A program made the translations under genes and the position numbers. A DNA stretch of 64,000 nt from Symbiodinium sp. CCMP2592 (Eukaryota; Sar; Dinophyceae; Suessiales; Symbiodiniaceae): NCBI GenBank assembly GCA_905221615.1, contig CAJNDT010002002.1, positions 844,477-908,476 of the forward strand, read 5' to 3'. Shown in pieces: positions 1 to 11,402 of the stretch; position 1 is the stretch's first letter; each line of letters opens with the position of its first letter. A model generated the notes under the pieces. The model saw only the letters and a program-made list of their open reading frames with translations. It did no database searches and was not told the DNA's origin.

Positions 1-160
1 TGCTGGCGCTTCGCGGCAGTGCTCACATACAACGGCACAATGTTGCGCAGGCATCGTTTTGCAGCAACCAGAGCACACGAACAACATGCAGAAACACCAA
101 GCGACAGCAAATCATGGAGCGTGCTGCGTCGGAAACACTAAACCCTCTCCCCTATAAACC
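1..160. other. Non-telomeric lead-in, unassigned
   Basis: Composition here is CA-rich and lacks the CCCTAAA units that begin at about position 150. A plus frame stays open to a stop near 150 (ending ...SWSVLRRKH) and could be the 3' end of an exon entering from the left. No family is recognised. Confidence 0.2.
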
Positions 161-334
161 CTAAACCCTAAACCGCGTGGTTGATTGAAGCATTCTGAAA
201 AAAAGCAGAGAAGCCGTTCAAGGTCAGCAGAAGGTGGCACGCGCAGGCCAACCGAGCTCCTGATGGGCCACTGCCCGAAGATTTTGGGGCTCATAGGGTT
301 GTGGGGCCTAAATATTTCTTATTTCCGTTATAGT

Positions 335-433
335 TTAGAAGCTGCCCCCACCCTGTAACACTGACTATAAAGATTATATTAGGGCTATTATATTCCTATT
401 ATACCACTATTACAGGGTGGGGGCAGCTTCTAA
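335..433. mobile_element. MITE-like palindrome, family A
   Basis: A perfect 24-bp terminal inverted repeat (TTAGAAGCTGCCCCCACC... and its complement) encloses a 51-bp AT-rich loop. TA stands at both outer ends. A second copy with the same arms but a 152-bp centre is at 26815-27014. Confidence 0.85.
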
Positions 434-1668
434 GTTATAGTCTAACGGGTCCCAAAAAACCCTATTCCCATGATGAAGGCCCCTATAGTAGGGTTATGGG
501 GTTTAGGTTTTAGAGTTTAGGGTTTAGGGTTTAGGGTTTAGGGTTTAGTTTAGGGTTTAGAGAGTTGAAATGGCCAGATCTAGAGGTCAGGGTTTCGGCT
601 TCAGGGTTTAGCATTGAGGGTTTACGAGTAGTTGTGGTTTATTTCGGGGCTCATGTTTTTTTTTAGGGCTCATGGTTCCTGGTTTGGCATTTGTGATGGC
701 TTGAAGGATCCGGAAGCGCGAGCCCCGAAATTGAGGGTCTTTGGAGAATCCTGCTGTTTTTTAGGGTGAGCCCTATAACAGCGTCTGTGAAGCCACTGTA
801 AAACCCACAAAGCATCTCAACACCCTATAAAACCCGAACCCCAGACTCTAAATTGTTCAACCCCTAAAAAGCCTGAACCCTAAATCCTACCTGGACCCTA
901 AACAACCTGCTTTTTGTAAGGACATCTACAAGGAAATCATCGTACTGGACCCTGAAAAGGTAGGTTCTGTAGGGCACAGGTAAGCCCTAGACCCTGAATC
1001 TGCAGGGTCCGAGTACGTGACGGCTCCCATGCACTTATTACAGTATCTACGTAGTTACGCCTTCAAGAGTTTCCTAAAGGGGTTCCTCATACTTTTAGGC
1101 CTAAGTCAAGAAAATTATGGGTACACGGAGTCTTTGGGATTGCACGTCTGGATAGGTGCATGGAGGTTTTGGGATTATGATGGTTTATGCATTTGGATCC
1201 GTTAAAGTGATCACAGCCTAGTATGGTACAGAACAACAAGAAACTAACACCTCAAACGCTAAAATCTAACAGCCCTTAACCATGTAAGCCACCCTGAAAA
1301 CCAAAAGCCCTGCAAGCCCTAAAACCACCCCTACATGACCCTCATTTTCACAAAAACTCTGAACCCTCATTCCCTATACCGCCTATACCCCTGTAAGCCC
1401 CAAAGCCCCTGAACCCTGGAGGCCTTGAGCCTTAATTGTAGAACCCTTATAGAAGCCTGAACCACGAACCCCTATTAGTCTAGAGCCCCACATCCCTAAA
1501 CCCAAAGCCCCATAAACCCTGTATAAAAAAAAAACCGGTGTAGTAAGGAACAACTATAGATCCCTTTTGTGGGACCTTAAACCCCAGCCCCTAGACCTCC
1601 AAAGGCCCTCCACCATATAAGCTCTGTTAAGGAAACCCTAAACCCCATGAACCCCCTCTTGTATTATA
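434..1668. other. Spacer/intron: degenerate telomere-like repeats
   Basis: Runs of TTTAGGG lie at 505-547 on the plus strand, and degenerate CCCTAAA-type phrases (ccctaaa, ccctgaa, ccctataa) fill the rest. An imperfect palindrome at about 885-985 (arms around CCTACCTGGACC and GGTAGGTTC) resembles the element at 18582. No convincing exon was seen. Confidence 0.6.
505..547 (+). repeat. Interstitial telomere-type array (TTTAGGG)n
   Basis: Five to six near-perfect TTTAGGG units. It lies inside the contig among unrelated repeats, so it is interstitial rather than a chromosome end. Confidence 0.8.
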
Positions 1669-1769
1669 CGGTTGATGATATAAATCCTGCATTACCTTAA
1701 TGGCCCTAGACTATGGGAATTATGGTATATTCCTAATTATGGGTAATGCAGGATTTATATCATCAACAG
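1669..1769. mobile_element. MITE-like palindrome, family B
   Basis: Arms CGGTTGATGATATAAATC... and ...GATTTATATCATCAACAG pair over about 28 bp. TA flanks both ends (1667-1668, 1770-1771). This is the best-preserved family in the window, with seven copies. Confidence 0.88.
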
Positions 1770-1993
1770 TAGGACCTATGCAGACCCCTTTGAGGAGCCC
1801 CTATAGATCCCTGTGAATTTAGCCATAAACCCCCATGAACCCTTTATATCACCTATACAAACTCCTTTTCAGGAAGCCATATAGATCCCTTTCCCCCCAA
1901 ACCTCTAAAGGCCCAAAACCATAAACCCTGTGATAGTCCCTTATAGTAGCCCTTAGACGAACCCTTATAGAAATCCCTAAACCCCATATAGTA

Positions 1994-2099
1994 GAAGCCC
2001 AAAAGTTGGAAACCGCTTAGCCTCAATCTTTAAGGTTCATGTATAAGGAATCCTAGCACTATGTGGCCTTAATTCGGTTTGCAACTTTAGGGGGCTTAC
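1994..2099. mobile_element. MITE-like palindrome, family N (decayed)
   Basis: The left arm GAAGCCCAAAAGTTGGAA is matched by a degraded right arm (gcaactttagggggcttac). It is related to the copies at 14801, 16870, 18185 and 22044. Confidence 0.55.
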
Positions 2100-2875
2100 T
2101 CTAAACCCTGCAACGTCGGCTCAAGCGCTGCTTTGAGTCCTGGACGCATGGGCACCCCAGGAGCCAAGACATCCGAAAGACCCGAGAAGCCAGGGTTGCG
2201 GGGGGTTAGGGCCGAGGGTTCCTTTAAGGGGTATCATGGGGGGTTGTAAGGGTTTTTTTAGGGGTTCCTTTAAAGGGTCATTATGGGGACTTTAAGGGGG
2301 CTTTTTTAGGGGGTTTTAGAGGCGTGGGGTTGAGGTTGAGGGGTGTAGGGGGTTAGGAGGTTTAGGTTCAATTTGGGGTTTAGAGGTGTTCGAGTTCAGG
2401 AGTATGGGGTTTCTGGGGGGTCGGGGGTTGGTGGTTTAGCGGCTCGGCTTTAGGGATTTTGGTTTTCGGGTTTAGGGTTTTTTGGAATTTGGGGTTTCGG
2501 GGGTCACGGGTTTAGGGTTGAGCGTTTAGGGGGGGTACGGTTTCGTGGATTGGATGACTTCGTCGAGGGCTCTACCTGGGGTTTATAAAGGCTCCAAACG
2601 GCTGCGACTAGAGCTAGTAGGGTTTCGCGACTGGGGTCCTTTCAGGATTCCACCACGGTTCTGCGAGCATGACTTCTTGCAGGTGTCCATCACAGTTCTG
2701 TAGGAGTTTAGGCTTGAGGGTTTCATCGGACTCGGGAATAGGTGGGTTAGACAAGAACCGACGAGTTGAAGTTGTATTCCAGTTTGGGTTTTAACTCCTA
2801 AACCCTTCACACTAAACACCAAACCCTAAACCCTCAACCCTTAACCGTAAACCCTTAACCCTCAACCCTGACCCC
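2100..2875. other. Spacer/intron with one coding-like patch
   Basis: Positions 2111-2205 lack telomere units and are open in a plus frame (Arg-rich, ...RCFESWTHGHPRSQ...), a possible exon of unknown identity. The remainder is degenerate TTTAGGG text. Nothing else could be supported. Confidence 0.3.
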
Positions 2876-2961
2876 AAGGGTCCAAGTAGTCCTTATCTTA
2901 TTTATGGTTTTGATATCTAAACAGGCCCTAAAGTCCCATAATAGGGAGTACTTGGACCCTT
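2876..2961. mobile_element. MITE-like palindrome, family C
   Basis: The arms are AAGGGTCCAAGTAGTCC and its near-complement GGAGTACTTGGACCCTT. Related copies are at 4346-4458 and 40068-40151. Confidence 0.75.
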
Positions 2962-3019
2962 AGGGTTAACCCTCAACCCTGAACCCCTCACCGTAAACCC
3001 TTTTCTCCTCAACCCTGAA

Positions 3020-3064
3020 CCGTTTCCTGCCCGAGGAGCTGCCGCCGTACCGCAGTGGCAAACC
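3020..3064 (+). CDS. Possible orphan exon, unknown
   Basis: A short GC-rich stretch with coding-like text (NRFLPEELPPYRSGKPN, then a stop) stands out from the repeat background just left of a palindromic element. No family was recognised and no exon partners were found. It may be a fragment of an exon or chance. Confidence 0.25.
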
Positions 3065-3108
3065 CAATGCGTGAAATCGCAAGGCATGGCCGCCTCGGGA
3101 GGCCTGAC

Positions 3109-3370
3109 GTGGGAGTTCCCGAAAATTAGGGGTACCTTAGGGTTCCTTTAAAGGATTACTATAAGGGTCCCTTGAAAGGGCTCTATAAGGGCTTAGAGTT
3201 TCCGAAAATTCGGGGGTACCTTTAAAGGAATCTATAAGTGTTCCTATAGGGGATCTATAGGGTTTTAGGGTTTAGGAGTTTCCGAAGGTACCTTATCCTG
3301 GGGTCTTTATGGTAAGCGTCCGACTACTTAGGGTACTATATTAGGGTCCCCTATTTTCGGAAACTCCCAC
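3109..3370. mobile_element. MITE-like palindrome, family D (long loop)
   Basis: GTGGGAGTTCCCGAAAAT at the left is matched by ATTTTCGGAAACTCCCAC at the right. The 220-bp centre contains two more copies of the arm-internal motif, which suggests nested or recombined elements. A short copy is at 7612-7717. Confidence 0.7.
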
Positions 3371-3975
3371 ATGGTGTAGAGCTCTAGGGTTGTTTAGGGT
3401 TTAGGATGTAGAGCTCTGGGGTTGTTTAGGGTTTAGGGTTTGGGGCTCTAGGAATGTTTAGGGTTGATAATCGTAGTGGGCTTTTGGGGTGGTTTGGGGT
3501 TCCTATAACAGTGGGCTTTTAGGGTTGTTTGGGGTTCCTCTGAGGATTCTATAAGGATTTAGGTTTCGGACAAGGTTTCTGCATGGGTTCTTTAGGTTTT
3601 TTCTTGACGGGTCCTAGTGGGGCTTTAGGGTCTTTGGGGGGTTCTAATTGCTACTGCTGTGTGCAGTATCTGAGTTTGGAATGTAGTTCGGCCGTTTCCC
3701 TTCCGGGTGGTTTCTATCAACGGTTGAAACCATGGGCCCCTGGTATGGGCCCTTAACCCTGAGATTCCTAAATACCTACTGTGTACTCTATATAGACTGT
3801 TCAGGGATCCCTAGGGCTCCCTCACACAGGCCTAAGGGTCCATATTAGGGGCCCATACTTCTAACCTTAGATTCTAGCTGCGACTCACCATGGCCAGGGA
3901 AGAGGAGTAGGTCTGTCCTGTTTAGAGGTGTCCCACGAAGGATGGAGATTTCGAGGAAGGTACTAGTAGCTTTAA

Positions 3976-4086
3976 CGAGGACCCAGCGTAGGCCCTTATT
4001 CCCTGTTTTAAGGTTGAGGTTCCCTAATATCGCGCTTTAAAACCAAAAAGGACACCCTTTTATTCCTAGGTTACTCTTAGGTCCAG
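3976..4086. mobile_element. Palindromic element, family E
   Basis: Starts GAGGACCCAGCGTAGGCCC and ends with CCTAGGTTACTCTTAGGTCC, a diverged inverted repeat. Full-length relatives are at 10522, 13104, 19787, 30880, 33298 and 61892. Confidence 0.65.
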
Positions 4087-4345
4087 GCTTGAATTTGCAC
4101 AAGTTCTCATGAAACGAATAGCATATGGAGCCCAATTCTCACGCAGATGGGGCAACTTTGCATAACATGGGAGCGTGCGTAATTTCTTGTTACTAATCTC
4201 CCCGTACTTACAGTCCCTAGGTGTTTTGCCCACAAGATACTTTCCAAGCCCCATGCTTCGTATTTATGCCCCCCACATATCACAAGAAGCCCGGGGTTTG
4301 GATCCCAACGCAACAAAACTAAAAATGGGTGAGGGAATTTTCCCA

Positions 4346-4458
4346 GAGGGACCAAGTACTCCCTATTATGGGACTTTAGAGCCTTTTTCGGTATCAAAAA
4401 TCACTTAGGGCCTTTCTAGGTATCAAAAATCATAAATAAGGACTACTTGGACCCTTAG
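4346..4458. mobile_element. MITE-like palindrome, family C
   Basis: AGGGACCAAGTACTCCC at the left pairs with GGACTACTTGGACCCTTAG at the right. The centre carries a short internal direct duplication (ggtatcaaaaatca twice). Confidence 0.7.
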
Positions 4459-5404
4459 GGTTAGGGAACAGGACACTAAAGTCCCGAAGGCATCAGTAGC
4501 ACTCGAAAGGCCCTAGCCCCGCAAAAGGTCACAATGGACCTGAATCATACGAAGGCCCCGAAACCTTCCAACCTAGACTTCTATTGCTTGCACCTTAAGA
4601 CCCTAACTTTACCGTTGCAATTCGTTAAACCCGTCTTTACGAAAACTGAAGCAGGACTCGAAACACTATATAGAACCTTCAAAGAAAGCCTCCAAACGAA
4701 GCCTCAAACAAACTCCATTTCAAGGGAGCCGTACACGGAGCCTGATAAGGAACCCTTACAGGAAATCCCGAAACAAGAATTTAGGGAGAATGGGTTTGAG
4801 GCTCTCAAGCGAAGCACCAACAGGAATTCTAATTGAACTCCCAAGACAACCTTAAAACCTGAAACCCTAAATCCGAAACCCCTAAACTCGAGCATGACCG
4901 TTATAGAGCTGTGATTTGTGTTTCTGAGAATGTTTGTGGACAAGGCAGGTATAGAGCTATTAAGGAAGGAAGCGTAAGGAATGCTCTAAGAGCAGCAGGA
5001 CAGGTCCAACAGCTGAAGTTCCAAAACTTCGAGCAACTGGTTCGGCCACCGGTTCCTACGGTGTCTCCGCCGCTCGCTGGAGGAAGCGTAGAGGACTTCT
5101 TTGTGACTCCAGATCGTTCCTGTAAGGGTTCCGTTAAGGGGTTTCAGGGCTTCCTTAAGGGTTCCTGCAGCGGTTCCTTGAGCGATTTCGCTGTGGCATT
5201 GGGTCTAGGATTCGTCCCCCTAGAGCGGTCACTAGCATGCCCAGCATCGGCAGTACAGCCTCTTCAACACCCCACCGTCAGATCCTAAACTGAACCTGGC
5301 CATAAACTTTCGGCCCTGAAACGCTAAAGCCCTGAAACCAAACTCCCTGACACCTCAGACCCCGAAGCCCTAAATGCTCAAGCCCTGAACCCCCTAGAAA
5401 AAAT

Positions 5405-5516
5405 AAGGGTCCATGTACTCATATAGTATGTACATTGGCCTTAAAGTACTCCCTATATAGGTACATTGGGCCCAAAGTATATGCTATATGGGTACATGGA
5501 CCCTTAGGGTAAAGCC
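5405..5516. mobile_element. MITE-like palindrome, family F
   Basis: AAGGGTCCATGTACTCATAT at the left is matched by ATATGGGTACATGGACCCTT at the right. This is the most abundant family in the window, with at least ten copies; the centres carry ACATTGGCCTTAA and its complement. Confidence 0.85.
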
Positions 5517-5800
5517 TGCACCCTTATATCCAAAAAGGAAACCCTATAGATCCCTTTAAAGGAACCCTATAGATACCCTTAATTAAGGCCCTAGAAAAGA
5601 CAGGCTTCCGGCCAAGCACTATGTCCCCTTCGAGGCGGAACTCGCCGTGCTTTTTTGCGTGGGCACGTGGCCTGGCGGTGAGATTTCTGGGCTCCCCTGC
5701 TTGAAGGATCATGGGACATAGTAAGTAAGGCTCCTGAAAGGGTTCCTCAAAAGGGATCCATAAAGAGTCTATAAGGGCTTCTAGAAGAGTCTTATAAGAA

Positions 5801-5900
5801 GGGTCATGGGACTTAGTAAGTAAGGTTATAAGTAATTACCCTAATTGGGGTTATAAGTATAATTACCCTAATAATATCCCTAGTTACTAAGTCCCATGAG
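5801..5900. mobile_element. MITE-like palindrome, family G
   Basis: The arms are GGGTCATGGGACTTAGTAAG and CTAAGTCCCATGAGCC with an AT-rich loop. The outer arm sequence is the same as part of the 92-bp satellite unit at 36459-38379. Confidence 0.8.
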
Positions 5901-6049
5901 CCTTTAAGTGGGCATTTCAAACAATAGGGGCTTCTAGGCTCTATTGGGGAGGGGGACCCTTACTGTGGCCCCTAAGTAGTACGATCCTCAACTTAACCAG
6001 CCCCAAAATAAGACTACACCGATGCTTCAACATCCCACTACCACAAGTG

Positions 6050-6150
6050 GGTGGTTGTCAAAATTAGGGTCCCTTTTTTGGGTCCTTATTATGGTACGGC
6101 ACCTACTATTTAGGGTACCGCAAAGGGACCCTAATTGTGACAACTACCAC
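6050..6150. mobile_element. MITE-like palindrome, family H
   Basis: GTGGTTGTCAAAATTAGGG at the left pairs with CCCTAATTGTGACAACTAC at the right. A second copy is at 30683-30796, and a lone left arm lies near 10983. Confidence 0.8.
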
Positions 6151-7134
6151 AAGTATTCTACGAAACTTTCTGCGACTTTCAGACTCTACCCAGAGGCCCC
6201 AAAGTAGTTCCGCATGAGCTCAACAGAACGACAACAAGGACTCAACCTCAGAACTCCCGTTCAGAAAGCGATTACCTAGTAGGATTCTAAATATGAACCC
6301 CAAAAAGGAACTACTTCAGGGCCTTAGGGTAAGCTAAACCCTCATGTGCTGAGACTGATGTTTCGTCGTATCCTACCGCAAGGGTCATTCAACGCAGGCT
6401 TGAATCGTCGAGCCAGCCTTGAGCTTTGGGGTTCCTTAAAGCATCATGGGACTTAGTAAGTTAAAGGGTTCCTTAAAGGGATCTATAAGGGATCTATGGG
6501 GGGTTAAGGTTTAAAGGAGGTTTAGGGTTCAAAGGATCATGGGACTTAGTAAGTAGAGTTATAATTAGGGTAACTATACTTATAACCCCAATTGGGGTAC
6601 GTATAACCTTGATTGGTAAGTCCCATGATCCTCCAAGTAAGGCATGCCCGAGGAAACCATGGTTAAGGATTGAGCGCTTTTTCTTACGTCTTATACGAGT
6701 TTTTGCTACCAGTACACAAAGTTGTCACACACTCATGCTAGGACGCTTGGATTTCTAACTCTGTACAAAACCATCACTTCGGATCCAAATTCCTAGATCC
6801 TCGTGCTAAAGTGAAAGAAACCTTGACGACCAGCAAATCCTTGAACTCAAGAAGAGTATGTCCACACAGTGTTCAAATTTATAACCTTAGCCTTCAAGCC
6901 AAACCCAAGCACGGTGATTTGGCTGAGCCCTTGCTGCTTCTTTCCAAACCATACGGGGCTAGACTCGAGGAAGCCGCGACGAAGCGAATAACATCCGTAG
7001 GGATCCTCAAGCGGTTGACGGCTTTCCTTAAACATCATGCTATGTCAGGTCTGAGGGTTGATGTGAACGCTAAGGGCCATGTAAAGAGCTCAGGTACTTG
7101 AGCGTTTGCAGCCTGATCTTCTGCTACCTCTCAG
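6151..7134. other. Spacer/intron
   Basis: Contains a half element of family J (near 6290-6325) and a full family G element. The 6800-7100 stretch is repeat-poor with open frames on both strands (96 codons plus, 63 minus). I could not decide whether it is coding. Confidence 0.35.
6534..6631. mobile_element. MITE-like palindrome, family G
   Basis: GGATCATGGGACTTAGTAAG at the left is matched by GGTAAGTCCCATGATCC at the right, with an AT-rich loop. Confidence 0.82.
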
Positions 7135-7178
7135 AGGGTGAGTGGTCCTTCAGCGATGGCGTCGACTGGGCTAATTAC
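7135..7178 (+). CDS. Possible K+ channel pore-helix exon fragment
   Basis: Just after a pyrimidine-rich ...CTCTCAG the plus frame reads EGEWSFSDGVDWAN. This resembles the stretch before the selectivity filter in tandem-pore K+ channels (EGWSF.DA.Y.). The filter itself (TVGYGD) is absent here and the frame continues without clear homology, so this could be chance. It is reported because stronger channel exons follow on the same strand. Confidence 0.22.
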
Positions 7179-7472
7179 ATGAAATTTTCTCTAAACACCC
7201 ACCATACCCTTTGATGTGGTTATATACTTCTTTGGATTTGCATGCCACCCCCTGCAGATCCTGTTTTCCATACCGCGCCTTCTTGATCGATTAATTAGAT
7301 CCTAAGCCTCAGACCCTAAAGCCCAGAAATCCTAACTTAGATCTACTTCTGCCTCGTGACCCTCACGACGGTTGGGTTTGGTGACCTGGTGCCCTGCGTC
7401 GCGTTGAGATGCCGGCTCACTGGTATGGCCGCTCGACGAATTTTGGGGAGTTCGATCATAGAATTCAGGAAA

Positions 7473-7578
7473 GGAGGGACCCTTAATGGGGACCCCTACC
7501 CTATAATGGGCTATATAATGGTATAAAATAGCCAAATAGCTATATTAAGGGTATATACCTAGGGGTTCTTATTAAGGG
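7473..7578. mobile_element. MITE-like palindrome, family I
   Basis: GGAGGGACCCTTAATGGGGA at the left and TCTTATTAAGGG at the right form a diverged palindrome around a TATA-rich centre. Better copies are at 15088 and 33623. Confidence 0.7.
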
Positions 7579-7611
7579 AAGGGTTCAGGTTTCAATGCGC
7601 AGAGGTTAGGA

Positions 7612-7717
7612 TGTGGGAGTTCCGAAAATTGGGGGTACCTTCTTTAGGGGTGCTCATAATCAGGATCCTACTATTCAGGGTGCTATGTTAGGGTCCCCTA
7701 GTTTCGGAAACTCCCAT
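7612..7717. mobile_element. MITE-like palindrome, family D
   Basis: TGTGGGAGTTCCGAAAATT at the left is matched by TTTCGGAAACTCCCAT at the right. Confidence 0.75.
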
Positions 7718-8747
7718 TGGATTATAGGTTGTTGGGAGTTTAGGGTTTGAGCTCGATGGCTCAGGTATGCTTCTTTATTGTATAAGGGTTAAGAAGCAGG
7801 CCTCTTGGGATAGAGTGTAGATCAGGCTTCCGGCTAGGCGCGGCCGGCTCCTACAAGCCCTTCCCGACTTAGTCTTAGTTAGCGGCATCATGTCATGGAG
7901 TGTCTCGAGCTCATGATCGTGACGAAAGCTGTTTGCCATTGTAAGACAACCTCCACAATCTATCTGTCTACCGGCTGACTTATTTTTTATCTATCTATCT
8001 ACAGTCGCAGCATGTCGCAGCTCTATATATCATCATCAAGAATCCACCGAGCCCCCATTATTTCGATTCTGCTCCACAGGCCGGGGATGCTAAGCACCCG
8101 TGGTTTCGGATTCCGAACGAAGGAAACCTACAGCCCAAAGCGACAAGCTACCCCAAACCCCACCCTGCTCCCCCGGACAAAAAAACCGAAGCCCTGAATC
8201 CTAAACCCTGGACCCTACACCCCCAAAAGCACAAAACCCTATGCCCTATAAATCATAGATCCGGAACTCTTCGAGAACCCTGCACCCTAAACCGCACCTG
8301 TAACTTGAGCAAGCTCGAACTCTGCTGGAAAAGGGGCTATTGCACTTTCAAAAAAACGCACCTCCCATGTGAGCAGGTTTTCATTTGGACCAACGTCCTC
8401 TTAGTCAGCGCCCTGCATGGCACCTGAGTTGCATCCGTCTAGGGCTCCAGTTATATGGTAGAATGTAGGGTTTCTATGTTAGGAATTACACTTATGATTT
8501 GGGGAAGTATCCCCCATAACAGTACCTAAGACCCTTTGGGATAGTAGCCCCTAAACCCTAAACTCTAAACCCTAGAATATGAAACTCACTAACCCATTCT
8601 TCAGGCAGCTGGAGCTTGAGGGTGCAGTGCTTGCCCCTCAATGTGCCTACCAAGGAACCCCTTTAAGGCCTACGGCCTAAGTAAAAGTATGGACGATGAA
8701 GTACAACGGAGCCTTCGAACCCTCACTTCTAAAAACCCTAAGCCCTA

Positions 8748-8837
8748 CCCTAAGGCCCTAAAGTAGTTCCTTTTTGGGGTTCATATTTAGAATCCTATTA
8801 GGTAATCCCAAAAAGGAACTACTTTGGGGCCTCTGGG
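8748..8837. mobile_element. MITE-like palindrome, family J
   Basis: Arms CCCTAAAGTAGTTCCTTTTT and GGAACTACTTTGGGGCC; TA flanks both ends (8746-8747, 8838-8839). The arm matches the right end of the 16.4-kb element at 58897-58932 (CAAAGTAGTTC and the outer CTCTRGGTA). Confidence 0.85.
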
Positions 8838-8974
8838 TAAACTCTAAACCCCTATTATAAGCCCTAAACCCTAAACCCTAAGCCCTGAACTCTAAACCCC
8901 TAAACCCCAAACCCTACGCCCTGAATTCTAGACCCCTAAACCCTAAGCCCTGAACTCTAAGCCCCTAAACCCTA

Positions 8975-9172
8975 AACCCTAAGCCCTAAACTCTAAACCC
9001 CTAAACCCCTATAAGCCCTAAACCGTGGACCCTTAAAGGGCCTAATTAAACCCTAAACCCTAAGCCCTAAACCCCTATAAGCCTTAAACCGCGGACCCAC
9101 AAAGGGCCTAATTAAACCCTAAACCCTAAGCCCTAAACCCCTATAAGCCCTAAACCGTGCACCCTCAAAGGG
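8975..9172. repeat. Three-copy ~65-bp tandem repeat
   Basis: Three units contain CTAATTAAACCCTAAACC followed by CCCTATAAGCC and TAAACCG. They differ at a few positions, so the expansion is local and not recent. Confidence 0.7.
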
Positions 9173-9183
9173 CCTCTTCTGAG

Positions 9184-9294
9184 GCATTGTCGGTGCCAGA
9201 GTCGAGCGTGAGATCTCGCGCATTGGCCGACGGCTGGGTCTGTCGCAACTGGCGGTCCATCTGCTGGCCTTGAGCTTCTTTGTGGGAGCGCCTG
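9184..9294 (+). CDS. K+ channel exon: inter-pore linker and membrane helix
   Basis: After AG at 9182-9183 the frame reads IVGARVEREISRIGRRLG followed by a hydrophobic run (LAVHLLALSFFVGA). A basic amphipathic linker leading into a membrane helix is what tandem-pore K+ channels have between M2 and M3 (compare ...ERINxLVRRL...). It is repeat-free between two telomere-repeat blocks, as expected for an exon in a giant intron. The 3' end is uncertain. The K+ channel reading rests mainly on the pore exons at 10011, 17242 and 28144. Confidence 0.42.
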
Positions 9295-10010
9295 GGACTT
9301 GTGGGGTTTAGGAGTTTAGGGGTTATCGGGGTTTAGGGTTTAGGGTAGGAGTTCAGGGTTTAGGGTTTAGGCTATAAATTATTATAAGCTTCTTCATGGA
9401 AGCGCTTTGGACAAATTAGGGTTTAGATTAGGCTTAGGTGCTTGGTGCTTAGGGTTTGGGTGTTTAGAGTTGTGACTCTAGGGTGGGAGCGCCTTGTTCA
9501 CGGGTTTAAGTGTTAAGGTGTCTGGGGGTTTGGGCCAGCAGCTGGGGATCCATTCCCTGGCCTTGAGTTTTGTTCGGTCGGAGTGCTGTAGACCACACGA
9601 ATCCGCCAGGGCTTCAATGGTTTATAGGGTTTAGGGCCAGTTTACGATTTAAATCTAGACTTTCGTCAACTAACGTTCTTCTACAATTTTGAGCTTAGGT
9701 CAACTGCAGACGTGGAAAGGTCAGAGATGTGCTTGCCACCTTAAACCAATAGCCTGTAGTGATGCCCTAGGGCCACGATCCTCGTGGAAGCAGGTCACGA
9801 AGCTATTATGATGATCTTTGGGGGTGCAGTTCCAAAACATTCTGCGATGAACCTCCGGGCTACCCTTGACGACTATTACAGGGGCCGAAATTATTACCTA
9901 CACTATTTTGGGGGGTTCCTTCCTAATAACCAATAATAGGCCCAAAGCCCTGTTCTAATTGTTGAGGCTCCTATGTTACCGCCCGAAGCGCAAAGCCCAG
10001 GTGTTAGCAG
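9295..10010. other. Intron-like spacer
   Basis: TTTAGGG-rich to about 9660, then low-repeat sequence with a dispersed motif (CTGTTCTAATTGTTGAGGC) that recurs many times in the window. No coding signal seen. Confidence 0.45.
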
Positions 10011-10081
10011 CCGGATACAGCAACTACGAGGACAAGTCTTTGCTGGATGGCATCTATTTCTCGGCCTCGACTTTGAGCACG
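10011..10081 (+). CDS. K+ channel exon: pore helix
   Basis: After ...TTAGCAG the frame reads GYSNYEDKSLLDGIYFSAS and then TLST. The DGIYFSxxTLST pattern is the pore helix directly preceding the TVGYGD filter of tandem-pore/TPK-like K+ channels. The second pore exon of the window (28144) has the same core, DGIYFTSVALTTVGYGD. The filter residues are not in this exon and the frame then degenerates, so either the exon ends before the filter or this is a relic. The true 3' boundary is not fixed. Confidence 0.52.
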
Positions 10082-10521
10082 GCGGCCAGTCTTCATCAAC
10101 GAGGAGGGTAAGGGTTTGGGCCACGGTTCCACATTACCAAAACAATCAGTGGGTTGCTACACGAAAGAATGCTGGGCCCTTTCTAAAATCGGGGCCTCGA
10201 TTATGGCAGTGCTATTGTGGGGTTCCTTATTGTGGGGTTCCTTCTTAGAACTATAGTATACTATATCCAAAATCAACCTAACACCCTGTTCTAACTATTC
10301 GGGCCCCCATATTCAACCCAAAAAGGGCTCCGACTCTCCGAGTTATCATCTCAGAAACTAGAGCCACATTAGACTGGGCTCTTCTTGAGAAGTTTTCATT
10401 TCAGCGGAAATGATGAGAGAGCCATGTTATTTACCATGGATCCCTTATCATGGTAACTGAGACAAAGTCCTTGATCCCAAAACCTTACGGAGCCCCTAAA
10501 AATACACCAAACTATAATTGA

Positions 10522-10632
10522 CTAGGACCCAGAGTAGGCCCTTATTCCCTTTTTTAAGGTTTAGGTTCCCTTATAAACCCCTTTAAACCAAAAAGGGCAC
10601 CCTTTGTATTCCTAGGTTACTCTAAGGTCTAG
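10522..10632. mobile_element. Palindromic element, family E
   Basis: CTAGGACCCAGAGTAGGCCC at the left; TTCCTAGGTTACTCTAAGG and TCTAG at the right. TA lies at both outer ends. Confidence 0.78.
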
Positions 10633-11402
10633 TTGAGGTGTTGGGAGGGTAGCCCTTAATGCTCTAAACCCATGATGCTGGAGCTCTCCATAACCCTGTA
10701 AGTCTCAAACCCTGACCATTAAGCCCTAAACCCATGATGGGGCAAGCCTAAACGACCCTCAACTGAACCTTATAAACCTTCAAATGGACCTACAAGCCCA
10801 ACAAGCCCCATGATGGACCGTGACTATACCTATAAACCCGAAACTATACCTAAAAACCTTGCAAGCCTTGAATAGACCCCTATAAGCCCTAAACTCCCTA
10901 AGCCCTATAAGCCCGAAGCCTAAAACCCTAAACACGTTGCAAGCCAAGGGAAAACCCGACAAGCCCTAAACTCCACAAGCACATGGGTAGTTGTCAAATG
11001 TTTTTCATTTTTTGGGTAGCCTAAACCCTAAACCCTGATTTTGAGGATCCAAAAAGTAGATTCCTTAATGGGGGTTCCTATAAGTACCCTTAGTAGTATA
11101 GGGCCCCAAATTAGGGGATCTACTTTCTCGATTTGTCCGGGGGTCTGGGAAACTCCGTAAGCCCCATGATGGGGGCCCCAATCCCTAAACCCTATAAACC
11201 ATAAGCCCCATGATGGGGGCAGCTTCAGGTCGGCTACGGGGCCATTGCGCCGAGTCCTGGAACCTCGCGACTGCTCATGTGAGCCTTGGATGATCACTAA
11301 TATACGGGCCTCAATGTTTTTTTTGTGGGCTTAAAGGGTTCCATACAGGGATCTATAAGGGATCTATAGTATAGGGTTCTATAATATAGGCCCACTAACC
11401 CG

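Larger units (their letters stand above)
3371..5404. other. Spacer/intron with palindromic elements
   Basis: TTTAGGG-like text continues to about 3650. The stretch from about 4530 to 5290 has fewer repeats, and two plus frames are open there (100 and 125 codons; the second is rich in Gly and Ser). Neither shows a recognisable domain or compelling splice sites, so no gene is called. Confidence 0.4.
7718..9183. other. Spacer/intron, (CCCTAAA)-rich
   Basis: Degenerate CCCTAAA text and one family J element (8748-8837). From about 8975 to 9172, three ~65-bp tandem units carry the phrase CCCTATAAGCCCTAAACCG. No exon was recognised. Confidence 0.5.

Noticed and set aside
2100-2125. Relic of a trans-spliced leader (GGCTCAAG)
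   Set aside because: Only eight bases match the dinoflagellate leader's 3' end, which is expected by chance in a window this size.
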